This document shows, in pieces, positions 8,655 to 16,375 of a stretch of 64,000 nt of DNA. The DNA is from Gemmatimonadota bacterium (lineage in GTDB: Bacteria; Gemmatimonadota; Gemmatimonadetes; Gemmatimonadales; Gemmatimonadaceae), in the NCBI GenBank assembly GCA_016871915.1, contig VHBP01000002.1, forward strand, positions 30,005 through 94,004. Reading direction: 5' to 3'. Made by a program: the position numbers and the translations under genes. Numbering within the stretch: the stretch's first letter is position 1; each line of letters begins with the position of its first letter. The notes under the pieces were generated by a model. That model made no database searches. It was not told the DNA's origin and worked only from the letters and a program-made list of their open reading frames with translations.

Positions 8655-8936
8655 ATGCGAGAGGAGTCGATCGGTACGCTGCAGATCGCGGCAGGGGCGT
8701 GGGTGCATGCGAGTGCGGTCGTCGTCGGCGATGTGATTCTGCAGGACGATGTGAGTGTCTGGCCGACGGCGGTGCTGCGCAGGGGTCGTGATCGCATCGT
8801 GATCCTTAAGGCGGGCGATGCGCAGGATGTGGCGGAGTTGCACGCCGATCCCGGTTTCTCGTGCACGATCGGAGCGCGCGTGACGATCGGGTAAGGAGCC
8901 GTGGTGCCTGGCGCGACGGTCGAGGATTGGGGTTGA
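8655..8936 (+). pseudogene. Degenerate gamma-carbonic-anhydrase / hexapeptide-repeat gene
   Basis: From ATG 8655 (SD GAGGAGG upstream) the frame reads left-handed beta-helix repeats (GDVILQDDVSVWPTAVLR, DRIVI, LHADPGFSCTIG), then stops at TAA 8892-8894 after 79 residues. Family similarity continues in the same frame past the stop as GAVVPGATVED, until TGA 8934-8936. Of the three zinc-binding His of the family, the one in LHADPG remains. The one in the GHG position is the stop codon, and the one in VVHG has become Pro. The RGD-like turn is also changed. No C-terminal half is present. It is an eroding, inactive relict unless the 79-aa peptide has another role. Confidence 0.8.
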
Positions 8937-9319
8937 GGGCTCAGGTGATAGGCGTTGGGGGTAGCGGGGCACGCGGATCGGAGCAAGGACTGGCGCCGGT
9001 GACGACATCGGGGTACACTCCCCGTCCCGCGCTGGCGCCGGATGTTCGGTGTCGAGGTGGGAGGTCGCTAAGTGATTGTGAATCAGGTGCTTGCCGGTCG
9101 CAGCGCTGTCGAGGTTCTAGTGCTGTTCGGGTGTCGCGAAGATGCAGGAAGGAGGCGACACCGGGATGGTCGTGGAAAACTCTGGGCGCCTGGCCGTTTC
9201 GTGATATCTCGTTCGTAAGTCCTTCTCTTGATGGGGTTTGCCACGTGCTTGCGCGGCTTCACGAGTCGCGTAGCTTGGCCCGCCTCGTCCCCTCGCCACC
9301 CTTTGTTGGAGATGTAGCA
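8937..9319 (+). other. 383-bp leader/intergenic region upstream of nrdJ
   Basis: No convincing ORF is present. The region holds two copies of CTGGCGCCGG (8990-8999 and 9032-9041, 42 bp apart). It also has an inverted repeat GGTGTCGC (9130-9137) / GCGACACC (9155-9162) whose 17-nt loop contains AGGAAGGAG. I looked for a cobalamin riboswitch, expected for a B12-dependent enzyme, and did not find its conserved core. GGAG at about 10 nt before ATG 9320 is the nrdJ ribosome binding site. Confidence 0.4.
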
Positions 9320-11803
9320 ATGGCTCTTCCGGTGACCCCCCCAGCGACCCCCGCGACTCTGTCTCAGAACGCGCGTACCGTTCTCGACAAGCGCTATCTG
9401 GTGAAGGACAAGTCCGGGAAGTCGGTGGAGACGCCGGAGGACATGTTCTGGCGCGTCGCGACGACCGTCGCAGAGCCGGAGCGTCGCTATGGCGCCACGG
9501 AGAAGCAGGTGGAGAAGGTCGCGCGTCATTTCTATGAACTGATGACGCAGCGTCGCTTCGAGCCGAACTCGCCGACGCTCATGAACGCCGGCCGTCCGCT
9601 CGGGCAACTCTCGGCCTGCTTCGTGCTCCCCGTCGACGACGCGCTGTCCAATGGGCACAGTGGCATCTATGACACCCTCCGCTCGATGGCGCTCATCCAC
9701 CAGAGCGGCGGCGGCACCGGCTTCTCCTTCTCGCGGATCCGCGCGAAGGGGTCGATGGTGCGCTCGACCACCGGCGTCGCCAGCGGCCCGGTCTCGTTCA
9801 TGCAGCTCTACGACGCGTCGACCGACGCGGTGAAGCAGGGGGGGACGCGCCGCGGCGCGAACATGGGGATCCTCCGGATCGATCACCCCGACGTGATGGA
9901 GTTCATCACGTGCAAGGAGGACCTGACCAAGATCACGAACTTCAACATCTCGGTCGCCATCACCTCGAAGTTCATGGAGGCCCTCAAGGCGGGGGCATCC
10001 TATGACATCATCGATCCCATCTCCAAGGCGGTCGTCGGCCAGCTCGACGCCCGTCAGGTGTGGGACAAGATGATCGAGGGGGCGTGGCGCACCGGTGAGC
10101 CGGGCGTCTTCTTCATCGACGAGGCCAACCGCTACAACCCCGTTCCGCACCTCGGCGCCTACGAGGCGACTAACCCGTGCGGCGAGCAGCCCCTTCTCGC
10201 GTACGATGTCTGTAACCTCGGCTCGATCAACGTCGGTTACTATGTGGTCGATGGTGAGATGGATTGGAAGTCCTTCGCGAAGGACATCCACCTCTCGACG
10301 CGGATGCTCGACAACATCATCGATGCGAACAAGTACCCGCTCCCGGAGATCGATGCGCTCGCGAAGCGGATCCGTCGCATCGGGCTCGGCGTGATGGGCT
10401 TCGCCGACGCGCTCATCCGCCTCGGCATCCAGTACGACAGCCCCGAGGGGGTCGAGTTCGGCCGCAAGGTCATGGAGTTCGTCGACGTCGAGGGGAAGAA
10501 GGAGTCGGCGCGGTTGGCCGAGGAGCGTGGCGCCTTCCCGGAGTGGGAGCGCTCGATCTGGGGCCCCGACGCGACCTGCGCGCGTGACGAGGCGGGGCAG
10601 CGCATCCGCCCCGAGATGAAGCTCCGCAACTGCAACGTCACCACCGTCGCCCCGACCGGGACGATCTCGATCATCGCCGGCTGCTCGTCGGGCTTGGAGC
10701 CCCTCTTCGCCGTCGCCTTCATGCGCAATCAGGCCGGCGTCATGATGCCGGACGTGAACGAGGACTTCGTCGCGATCGCAAAGCAGGAGGGGTGGTACTC
10801 CGATGCCCTCATGGAGCGCATCGCCAAGACGGGCTCGGTGCAGCAGTCCGAGGTGCCGGCCAAGTGGCAGCGCGTCTTCGCGACGGCGAACAACATCACG
10901 CCAGAGTGGCACATCCGCATGCAGGCGGCGTTCCAGGATCACTGTGACTCCGCCATCTCCAAGACGACGAACTTCGCGCACACCGCGACTCGTGAGGATG
11001 TGCGTGCGATCTACGAGCTCGCCTACGAGATGAAGTGCAAGGGCGTCACCGTGTACCGCGACGGCTCGCGTGACGGTCAGGTGCTCTCGACCGGTGCCAC
11101 CGCAGACGCCGCCGCCAAGCGCGACGGGGCTAAGGAAGATGCGGCCGCCAAGCGTGAGCTCGCCGAGCTCAAGGGCCAGCTCGCTGAGGTCACCAGCGAC
11201 AACGATCGTCTGAAGAAGCTCCTGTTCGATGCGGAGGCGGAGAACCTCCAGCGCCGCCAGAAGCGCTCGCGCCCCGACATCCTCCGCTCGACGGCGATCC
11301 GCAAGGAGACGCCGCTCGGCATGATGTTCGTGCACATCACCGAGGACGATAAGGGCCAGCCGTTCGAGGTCTTCATCAACCTTGGCAAGGCGGGTGGCTC
11401 GGCGATGGCCGACGCCGAGGCGGTGGGGCGGTTGATCTCGCTCGCGCTGCGCTCGGGGATCTCGATCCAGCAGGTGCACCGTCAGCTTCGTGGCATCTCG
11501 TCGGATCGTGCAGTGGGCCTTGGCCCGAGCAAGGTCCTCTCGATGCCGGACGCGATCGGGCTCGCGCTCGAGGATTGGATGCGCTCCAAGCAGGGGGTCC
11601 AGCAGGAGCTCCTCGCCGGCGCCGCGCCGCAGGTCACGTCGGCCCCGGCCCCGGTCGTCACCGTCGGTGGCGCGCAGATGCAGTTCGACGCGGTGAATGG
11701 CGGCGACGCCTTCATCGGCACCTGCCCGGACTGTGGAAGCCAGCTCGAGTTCGCGGAAGGGTGCGTGAAGTGCCACGTCTGCGGCTTCTCTGAGTGCGGC
11801 TGA
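9320..11803 (+). CDS. nrdJ: Adenosylcobalamin-dependent (class II) ribonucleotide reductase
   Basis: 827 aa. It reduces ribonucleotides to deoxyribonucleotides using a B12-derived thiyl radical, so it needs no oxygen and no second subunit. The catalytic barrel shows SACFVLPV (redox Cys near 100), NPCGEQPL (thiyl Cys about 287, Glu289) and the APTGTISIIAGCSSGLEP loop. After the barrel comes a charged Ala/Lys/Glu-rich predicted coiled coil (about 593-650), a TSCPD-type domain, and a C-terminal four-Cys zinc-ribbon-like tail (CPDCG, CVKCHVCG). I chose ATG 9320 because it has a GGAG site and family similarity begins there; upstream in-frame codons are in non-coding-like sequence. Confidence 0.95.
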   Translation: MALPVTPPATPATLSQNARTVLDKRYLVKDKSGKSVETPEDMFWRVATTVAEPERRYGATEKQVEKVARHFYELMTQRRFEPNSPTLMNAGRPLGQLSACFVLPVDDALSNGHSGIYDTLRSMALIHQSGGGTGFSFSRIRAKGSMVRSTTGVASGPVSFMQLYDASTDAVKQGGTRRGANMGILRIDHPDVMEFITCKEDLTKITNFNISVAITSKFMEALKAGASYDIIDPISKAVVGQLDARQVWDKMIEGAWRTGEPGVFFIDEANRYNPVPHLGAYEATNPCGEQPLLAYDVCNLGSINVGYYVVDGEMDWKSFAKDIHLSTRMLDNIIDANKYPLPEIDALAKRIRRIGLGVMGFADALIRLGIQYDSPEGVEFGRKVMEFVDVEGKKESARLAEERGAFPEWERSIWGPDATCARDEAGQRIRPEMKLRNCNVTTVAPTGTISIIAGCSSGLEPLFAVAFMRNQAGVMMPDVNEDFVAIAKQEGWYSDALMERIAKTGSVQQSEVPAKWQRVFATANNITPEWHIRMQAAFQDHCDSAISKTTNFAHTATREDVRAIYELAYEMKCKGVTVYRDGSRDGQVLSTGATADAAAKRDGAKEDAAAKRELAELKGQLAEVTSDNDRLKKLLFDAEAENLQRRQKRSRPDILRSTAIRKETPLGMMFVHITEDDKGQPFEVFINLGKAGGSAMADAEAVGRLISLALRSGISIQQVHRQLRGISSDRAVGLGPSKVLSMPDAIGLALEDWMRSKQGVQQELLAGAAPQVTSAPAPVVTVGGAQMQFDAVNGGDAFIGTCPDCGSQLEFAEGCVKCHVCGFSECG

Positions 11804-12444
11804 TCCTCGGGACCACGACGGCCGCCCTCGCCTGGGCGGCCCTGGTCCTGCAGATCGGGCTGAACCTTTCGAGTGGGGTGGATCCGTTCGGGAACCCCCG
11901 GACGCCCTGGATGTCGATGGTCGATCTCTTCGGCTACTTCACGATCCTCACCAACCTGCTCGTCGCGTTGGTCATCACGATTCCCGCGGTCGCGCCCAAG
12001 AGCGTGGCCGCGGGTTTCTTTTCGAATCTCCGTACCACCTGGACCGCGGCGGCGGCGATCGTCGTCGTCGGGATCGCCTACCATGTGCTCCTGAGTGCGC
12101 AGTACAACCCCGCGGGGCTCGGGGCATGGACCGATCTTGCCTTCCATTATCTCGTTCCGACGCTCTTCGCGGTGTACTGGGTGACCACGGCGGAAGTGGG
12201 CGGGGCGAGGTTCCTCCCGCAGATCGGGGTGCTGAGCCTCTATCCGTTCGCCTATTTCGTCTATGTAATCGGGCGGGGTGAGGTGCTGGGCACCTACCCG
12301 TATTTCTTCGTGGATGTCAGGACCTTGGGGTTGCTCAGCGCGCTGAAGAATGCCCTCGGGATCCTCGTCTTCTATCTGTTCGTGGCATGGGTGCTGGCGC
12401 TTCTCGCTGGATGGGTCTCGAGGAGGCGCACCTCGCGCGCCTGA
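11794..12444 (+). CDS. Pr6Pr-like integral membrane protein
   Basis: 216 aa from GTG 11794, overlapping the end of nrdJ by 10 bp, so probably translationally coupled. Six hydrophobic segments can be placed: near 5-25, 42-64, 84-105, 118-136, 150-170 and 186-208. The DLFGYFTILTNLLV segment and a conserved His in AFHYLVP are typical of the six-helix Pr6Pr/FAR-17a-AIG1-like membrane family. Its function is not known, and I see no mechanistic link to ribonucleotide reduction. Confidence 0.65.
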   Translation: MRLILGTTTAALAWAALVLQIGLNLSSGVDPFGNPRTPWMSMVDLFGYFTILTNLLVALVITIPAVAPKSVAAGFFSNLRTTWTAAAAIVVVGIAYHVLLSAQYNPAGLGAWTDLAFHYLVPTLFAVYWVTTAEVGGARFLPQIGVLSLYPFAYFVYVIGRGEVLGTYPYFFVDVRTLGLLSALKNALGILVFYLFVAWVLALLAGWVSRRRTSRA

Positions 12445-12496
12445 GGTCGCGGCGGTGATTCGTACTGGGTGGCGCGCGATCGGTGATGGAGAATCA

Positions 12497-12527
12497 GGGG
12501 GATGCTGGCATCGTGCTGGCGTCCCCC
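12497..12527 (+). terminator. Stem-loop downstream of the nrdJ unit
   Basis: GGGGGATGC (12497-12505) pairs with GCGTCCCCC (12519-12527), a 9-bp stem with one G-T wobble, followed by TTCATGCTGTT. It separates the nrdJ unit from the vapBC promoter. Confidence 0.5.
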
Positions 12528-12549
12528 TTCATGCTGTTCCGATCGGCAC

Positions 12550-12584
12550 TTGACTCATCATGATGAGGTGTTTATACTCATGTT
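12550..12584 (+). promoter_or_regulatory. vapBC promoter with palindromic operator; leaderless start
   Basis: TTGACT (12550-12555), a 17-bp spacer and TATACT (12573-12578) form a near-consensus sigma70-type promoter. The perfect palindrome CTCATCATGATGAG (12554-12567) fills the spacer. The half-site ACTCAT at 12553 recurs at 12576. The start point expected 6-7 nt after the -10 falls on the A of the vapB ATG, so the message should be leaderless. This fits autorepression by a VapB-VapC complex. Confidence 0.75.
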
Positions 12585-12842
12585 ATGACACAGCGACTGC
12601 AGGTCCTCCTCGAGGACGCCGAATTCGACGAGATCCGTGCCATCGCACGCCGACACCGGATGACGGTGGCGGAGTGGGTGCGCCAGGCCATGCGCCTCGC
12701 CCGCCGGGACGAGCCCGCGGTGGAGTCGACGCGCAAGCTCGCGATGGTGCGGGAGTCCGTGCGAGGCGCCTATCCCACCGCCCCGATCGACGCGATGCTC
12801 GCGGAGATCGAGCGCGGGCGTGCGGGAGACCTTGGCGCGTGA
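12585..12842 (+). CDS. vapB: VapB-type ribbon-helix-helix antitoxin
   Basis: 85 aa. The N-terminus MTQRLQVLLEDAEFDEI has the beta-strand and first helix of a ribbon-helix-helix DNA-binding domain; RRHRMTVAEWVRQAMR is the second helix. The C-terminal half would bind and cap the toxin. It overlaps the toxin start in GTGA (12839-12842), the usual coupling of such pairs, and sits directly behind a palindrome-bearing promoter. Its role is neutralising VapC and repressing its own operon. Confidence 0.85.
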   Translation: MTQRLQVLLEDAEFDEIRAIARRHRMTVAEWVRQAMRLARRDEPAVESTRKLAMVRESVRGAYPTAPIDAMLAEIERGRAGDLGA

Positions 12843-13234
12843 TCTTTCTCGATTCGAACATCCCGATGTACCTCATCGGCGCGCCGCATCCGAATAAGGA
12901 GGCGGCGCGTGTGGCGCTTGAGCGGTGCATCCAGCGCGGAGAGCGGATCGTGACGAGCGCCGAGGTGCTCCAGGAGATCCTCCACCGGTATCGCGGGATC
13001 GATCGGTCGGATGCCATCCAGCCCGCCTTCGATGCCTTGCTCGGCGTGGTGGACGAGGTCTACCCGGTCGAGTTGGCGGATGTGCAGCGCGCGAAGGAGA
13101 TCGTGCTGGGCGCTGGCCGTCTCTCGTCGCGCGACGCGTTACATGCGGCGGTGATGGAGCGGCGGGAGGTCCGGCGGATCATGAGCTTCGACGCAGGATT
13201 CGACGCGCTCGCGTGGGTGGAGCGGGTGTACTGA
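12839..13234 (+). CDS. vapC: VapC-type PIN-domain ribonuclease toxin
   Basis: 131 aa from GTG 12839, overlapping the antitoxin stop. The PIN fold and its acidic metal-binding residues are visible: Asp5 in IFLDSN, Glu in TSAEVLQE, Asp in SSRDALHAA and Asp in SFDAGFD. VapC toxins cleave tRNA or rRNA at specific sites to slow growth; the target here cannot be read from the sequence. No truncation is apparent, so the module looks active. Confidence 0.9.
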   Translation: MIFLDSNIPMYLIGAPHPNKEAARVALERCIQRGERIVTSAEVLQEILHRYRGIDRSDAIQPAFDALLGVVDEVYPVELADVQRAKEIVLGAGRLSSRDALHAAVMERREVRRIMSFDAGFDALAWVERVY

Positions 13235-13281
13235 AGGGATGCGTCGAGCGTGCGCCGAGTCGCGGCGCCGAGTGCGCTGAC

Positions 13282-14328
13282 CTAATAGCCCCGCACGAGA
13301 TCGATCGCCCACCGAGGGCGTTCCCCGCGCTCGATCGTCGTCAGACATTCCAGAAACCCATCCGCCGCGCCTGCGATGGTCGTCGGGCCTGAGCAGTGCG
13401 GGGAGATCGTCACGCGGGGATGGGTCCAGAGCGGGGAATCCGACGGGAGCGGCTCGGTCTGGAAGACATCCAGTGCCGCAGCGCGGAGCCAGCCGCGGTC
13501 CAGCGCTTCAGGGATCGCGGATTCCTCCACCACGGCGCCACGCCCTGCATTGAGCAGCATCGCCCCTTGGCAACGGGAGAGCACGTCACGCGAGAGGAGC
13601 CCGCGAGTCGCTGGGGTGTCGGGGAGGACGGCGATGATCCAGTCGACATCACCCACGAGGGATAGGAGCTGCGGTGGAGTGTGCACCGCGTGGAAGCATT
13701 CGGGATCACTGGTCACCTGCACGCGCTCACGGCCACCCGTCATCGCACCCGAGACATTCCCCGTTCGCGAGACGCCGATGACTCGCACGCCGAGTGCGGT
13801 CAGCGCACGGGCGATCGCTGAACCGATCTCCCCGGTGCCGAGGATCAACGCCGTGCGACCGGCGATGCGGCTCGGGGTAAGGGAGGCCCACTGGCGTTCA
13901 CGTTGTGCCGCGGCGAGCGCCCCGAGCTGCTGCGCCTCGGCGAGGATCCGCGCCACCGCCCACTCGGCGATCGCCGGACCGAAGCGCTCCGGGGAGCGGG
14001 TCAGGAGGGTAGCGGGCGCCAGCGCGTCGGGGGCGAGCCAGGGATCGACGCCGGCCCCGGTGGAGTGCACCCAGCGCACGCCCCCCATGGTCGCGACGGG
14101 CGGTCGACGGAACCCCACGTAGCACTCGGACCAGGCGAGGTCCGCGTCGGTGACCTGCGGGTGCAGGATCGCGCGGAGCTCAAGGTCGGGGCGCGCGGTG
14201 GCGATGCGCGCGGCGACCGTGGCGGCGTCTGACGCCCCGACGAGGATGCGCCGCGGTGGGGTGGGGAGGGGGGGCGAAGTGGCCATGCTGGTTGGAGAAA
14301 GGTGGCGGAGCCATGGATATTCCGGCAT
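13282..14328 (-). CDS. D-isomer-specific 2-hydroxyacid dehydrogenase
   Basis: 348 aa. The NAD-binding Rossmann motif ILGTGEIGSAIARAL, the LNAGRGAVV segment with the substrate-binding Arg, the Glu of FQTEPLP and the catalytic His of ISPHCSG are all present. It is a cytoplasmic NAD(P)H-dependent reductase of a 2-oxoacid; the substrate (glyoxylate, hydroxypyruvate or another) cannot be told. The ATG at 14328 has GAGAGG five nt upstream. ATG 14286 (334 aa) is nearer the first conserved strand but has no visible SD. The gene is divergent from an M20 peptidase with 22 bp between. Confidence 0.85.
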   Translation of the reverse strand: MPEYPWLRHLSPTSMATSPPLPTPPRRILVGASDAATVAARIATARPDLELRAILHPQVTDADLAWSECYVGFRRPPVATMGGVRWVHSTGAGVDPWLAPDALAPATLLTRSPERFGPAIAEWAVARILAEAQQLGALAAAQRERQWASLTPSRIAGRTALILGTGEIGSAIARALTALGVRVIGVSRTGNVSGAMTGGRERVQVTSDPECFHAVHTPPQLLSLVGDVDWIIAVLPDTPATRGLLSRDVLSRCQGAMLLNAGRGAVVEESAIPEALDRGWLRAAALDVFQTEPLPSDSPLWTHPRVTISPHCSGPTTIAGAADGFLECLTTIERGERPRWAIDLVRGY

Positions 14329-14350
14329 CCCCACCTCTCCCGGAGTGGCC

Positions 14351-15829
14351 GTGAAGAAGATCCTGCTCGTCCTCGTAGTCGGTGTCGTGGCGCTCGGTGC
14401 GGTCCTCGTGAGCAATGCCATGCGCCTCCCGGCACCGCCCGCTGCCGTCGGCGAGGTGGAGGCGATCGCCATCGATGCGGAGCAGGCCGCGAGTCGCCTC
14501 GCGCGGTCGGTGCGCCTTGCGACCGTCTCGTACGCCTCGGGGGCGCCGATCGACACGGCGGCCTTCCGTGCCTTCCACGCGCTGGTGGCCACGGAGTTCC
14601 CGCGCCTGCACGCCACACTGCAGCGTGAGCTGATCGGTGGATTGAGTCTCCTCTACACCTGGCCGGGGAGCGACTCGTCGAAGGCGCCGGTAGTGTTGAT
14701 GGGACACATGGACGTGGTACCGGTGCCGGAGGCGAATCTCGCCGAGTGGACGCATCCGCCGTTCGGTGGGGTGATCGCCGACGGGTATGTGTGGGGGCGT
14801 GGGACGCTCGACGACAAGACGACGGTGCTCGCGACGCTCGAGGCGGTGGAGCGCCTGATCGAGTCGGGATATGTCCCCCCGCGAACGGTCTATCTGATGT
14901 TCGGTCACGATGAGGAGAACGGCGGCCGGTTCGGTGCGCGTGCGATCGTCGACACCTTGGTCGCGCGGGGGGTGAAGCCGGCGCTCGTGGTGGACGAGGG
15001 CGGGTTCCTCGCGAGCGGGGTGATCCCTGGGGTGCAGGGGCGCGCGGCGATCGTCGGGATCGCGGAGAAGGGGTATGTCTCCTTCCGTCTGACCGCGTCG
15101 GCGAATGGGGGGCATTCGTCGATGCCGCCCTCGCGCACCGCGGTGGGGGCGCTGAGCCGCGCGGTGATGGCGTTGGAGGCCAATCCCTTCCCGGCGTCGA
15201 TCGAGGGGCCGACACGTGGGATGCTGGAGGCGATGGCGCCCTATGCGTCGTTCGGACAGCGAGTGGCGCTGGCGAATCTCTGGTTGACCGCGCCGGTAGT
15301 CGAGCGCGCGATGCTCGGGAGTCCGCTGGGCGCGGCACTGCTGCGCACCACGACGGCTCCGGCGATGCTCGAGGCTGGGGTGAAGGACAATGTCCTGCCG
15401 CCGGTGGCGCAGGCGATCGTCAACTTCCGTATCCGACCGGGGGAGACGCACGAGAGCGTGCTCACGCGGGTGCGGGAAATCGTGAACGACACGCTCATCA
15501 CGATTGATTACATGGATAGCGTGCGGGTGAACCCCTCGCCGGTGTCGTCGGTGGATTCCCCCGCCTATGCCTTGGTGGCATCGACCATCCGCTCCCTGGT
15601 TCCTGCGGAGCCGCTTCCCGTGCTGCCGTACCTCGTGATGGGCGGTACCGATGCCAAGTACTGGGGCGCGCACACCGACAAGGCGTTCCGCTTCCTCCCG
15701 GTGCCACTCGGCGAGGGGGATCAGGCGCGGATCCACGGCGTCAACGAGCGGATCCGCGTCGAGGACTATGGCGTCGCCGTGCGCTTCTTCACCCGGCTGC
15801 TCCGTGGGATCAATCAGTTGCCAGAGTGA
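14351..15829 (+). CDS. M20-family peptidase, PM20D1-like, membrane-anchored
   Basis: 492 aa from GTG 14351 with GGAG 8 nt upstream. A hydrophobic N-terminal helix (residues 4-20) without a clear cleavage site suggests an uncleaved anchor. Zinc-site motifs: LMGHMDVVPV, WGRGTLDDK and GHDEENGG, plus the dimerisation-lid segment with ANGGHSSMPP. Length and the long insert resemble the PM20D1/carboxypeptidase S branch, which hydrolyses or condenses N-acyl amino acids and peptides. The substrate is not determinable. Confidence 0.85.
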   Translation: MKKILLVLVVGVVALGAVLVSNAMRLPAPPAAVGEVEAIAIDAEQAASRLARSVRLATVSYASGAPIDTAAFRAFHALVATEFPRLHATLQRELIGGLSLLYTWPGSDSSKAPVVLMGHMDVVPVPEANLAEWTHPPFGGVIADGYVWGRGTLDDKTTVLATLEAVERLIESGYVPPRTVYLMFGHDEENGGRFGARAIVDTLVARGVKPALVVDEGGFLASGVIPGVQGRAAIVGIAEKGYVSFRLTASANGGHSSMPPSRTAVGALSRAVMALEANPFPASIEGPTRGMLEAMAPYASFGQRVALANLWLTAPVVERAMLGSPLGAALLRTTTAPAMLEAGVKDNVLPPVAQAIVNFRIRPGETHESVLTRVREIVNDTLITIDYMDSVRVNPSPVSSVDSPAYALVASTIRSLVPAEPLPVLPYLVMGGTDAKYWGAHTDKAFRFLPVPLGEGDQARIHGVNERIRVEDYGVAVRFFTRLLRGINQLPE

Positions 15830-15888
15830 GGTGCGCTCGACGAGCCGCTGACCGGAACCTTTCTCCCCACTCGGGGAATTCATCCTCT

Positions 15889-16314
15889 ATGACCATGACT
15901 CTGCGTCGCATCATCCTGACCGTCGCGCTCCTCTGGGGCGCTCCCCTCGCCGCGCAGACCGCGGCTACCCCGAAGCCTGAGATCTTCCTTCGCGTCCCGC
16001 AGGATGGCGCGGTGGTCCCGGCGACCTTCGAGGTGGTCTTCGGGCTGCGCAACTACGGTATCGCGCCGGCGGGGGTGAAGCTCTCCAATACCGGACACTT
16101 CCACATCCTGATCGACCGTGAGGCGCCGGCGATCGGTGAGGTGATTCCTGCCGACCCCTCCCACCGGCACTACGGAGCGGGGCAGATCGAGACCCAGCTT
16201 ACCCTCGCGCCGGGGAAGCACACCTTGCGCGTGGTGCTCGGGGATGCCGACCACCGCGTGATCAGCCGCGAACTGATCAGCGCGCCGATCACCATCACGG
16301 TTCGCGCGCCGTAA
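15889..16314 (+). CDS. Exported DUF4399-type protein
   Basis: 141 aa. A signal peptide (RRIILTVALLWGAPLAAQ) cleaves after AAQ. The mature 120 residues form a small beta-sandwich-like domain with GHFHILID and ADPSHRHYGAGQ, features I associate with the DUF4399 family of periplasmic proteins. The several His residues could bind metal. The function is unknown. The preceding M20 gene ends 59 bp upstream; a strong hairpin follows the stop. Confidence 0.65.
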   Translation: MTMTLRRIILTVALLWGAPLAAQTAATPKPEIFLRVPQDGAVVPATFEVVFGLRNYGIAPAGVKLSNTGHFHILIDREAPAIGEVIPADPSHRHYGAGQIETQLTLAPGKHTLRVVLGDADHRVISRELISAPITITVRAP

Positions 16315-16318
16315 CGCA

Positions 16319-16352
16319 CGAGCGGCGCGTCACGATCATGACGCGCCGCTCG
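16319..16352. terminator. Perfect 14-bp hairpin between convergent genes
   Basis: CGAGCGGCGCGTCA (16319-16332) pairs perfectly with TGACGCGCCGCTCG (16339-16352) around a 6-nt loop. It lies between the convergent DUF4399 and sugar-dehydrogenase genes and is likely bidirectional. There is no T-run. Confidence 0.65.
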
Positions 16353-16375
16353 GTCACCTGCTGAGTGTTACGTGC

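Noticed and set aside
8511..9008. Upstream extension of the kinase to 9008
   Set aside because: The added residues overlap the divergent pseudogene and lack family similarity; a GTG with an SD site starts at the zinc ribbon.
8937..9319. Cobalamin riboswitch before nrdJ
   Set aside because: A GCCACGTG string near 9240 resembles part of the B12 box but is not GCCACTG, and the conserved core around it is missing.
9083..11776. 897-codon open frame antisense to nrdJ
   Set aside because: High GC makes the reverse strand of real genes open. The product is Arg/His/Asp-rich with no recognisable domain, while the plus strand encodes a clear NrdJ.
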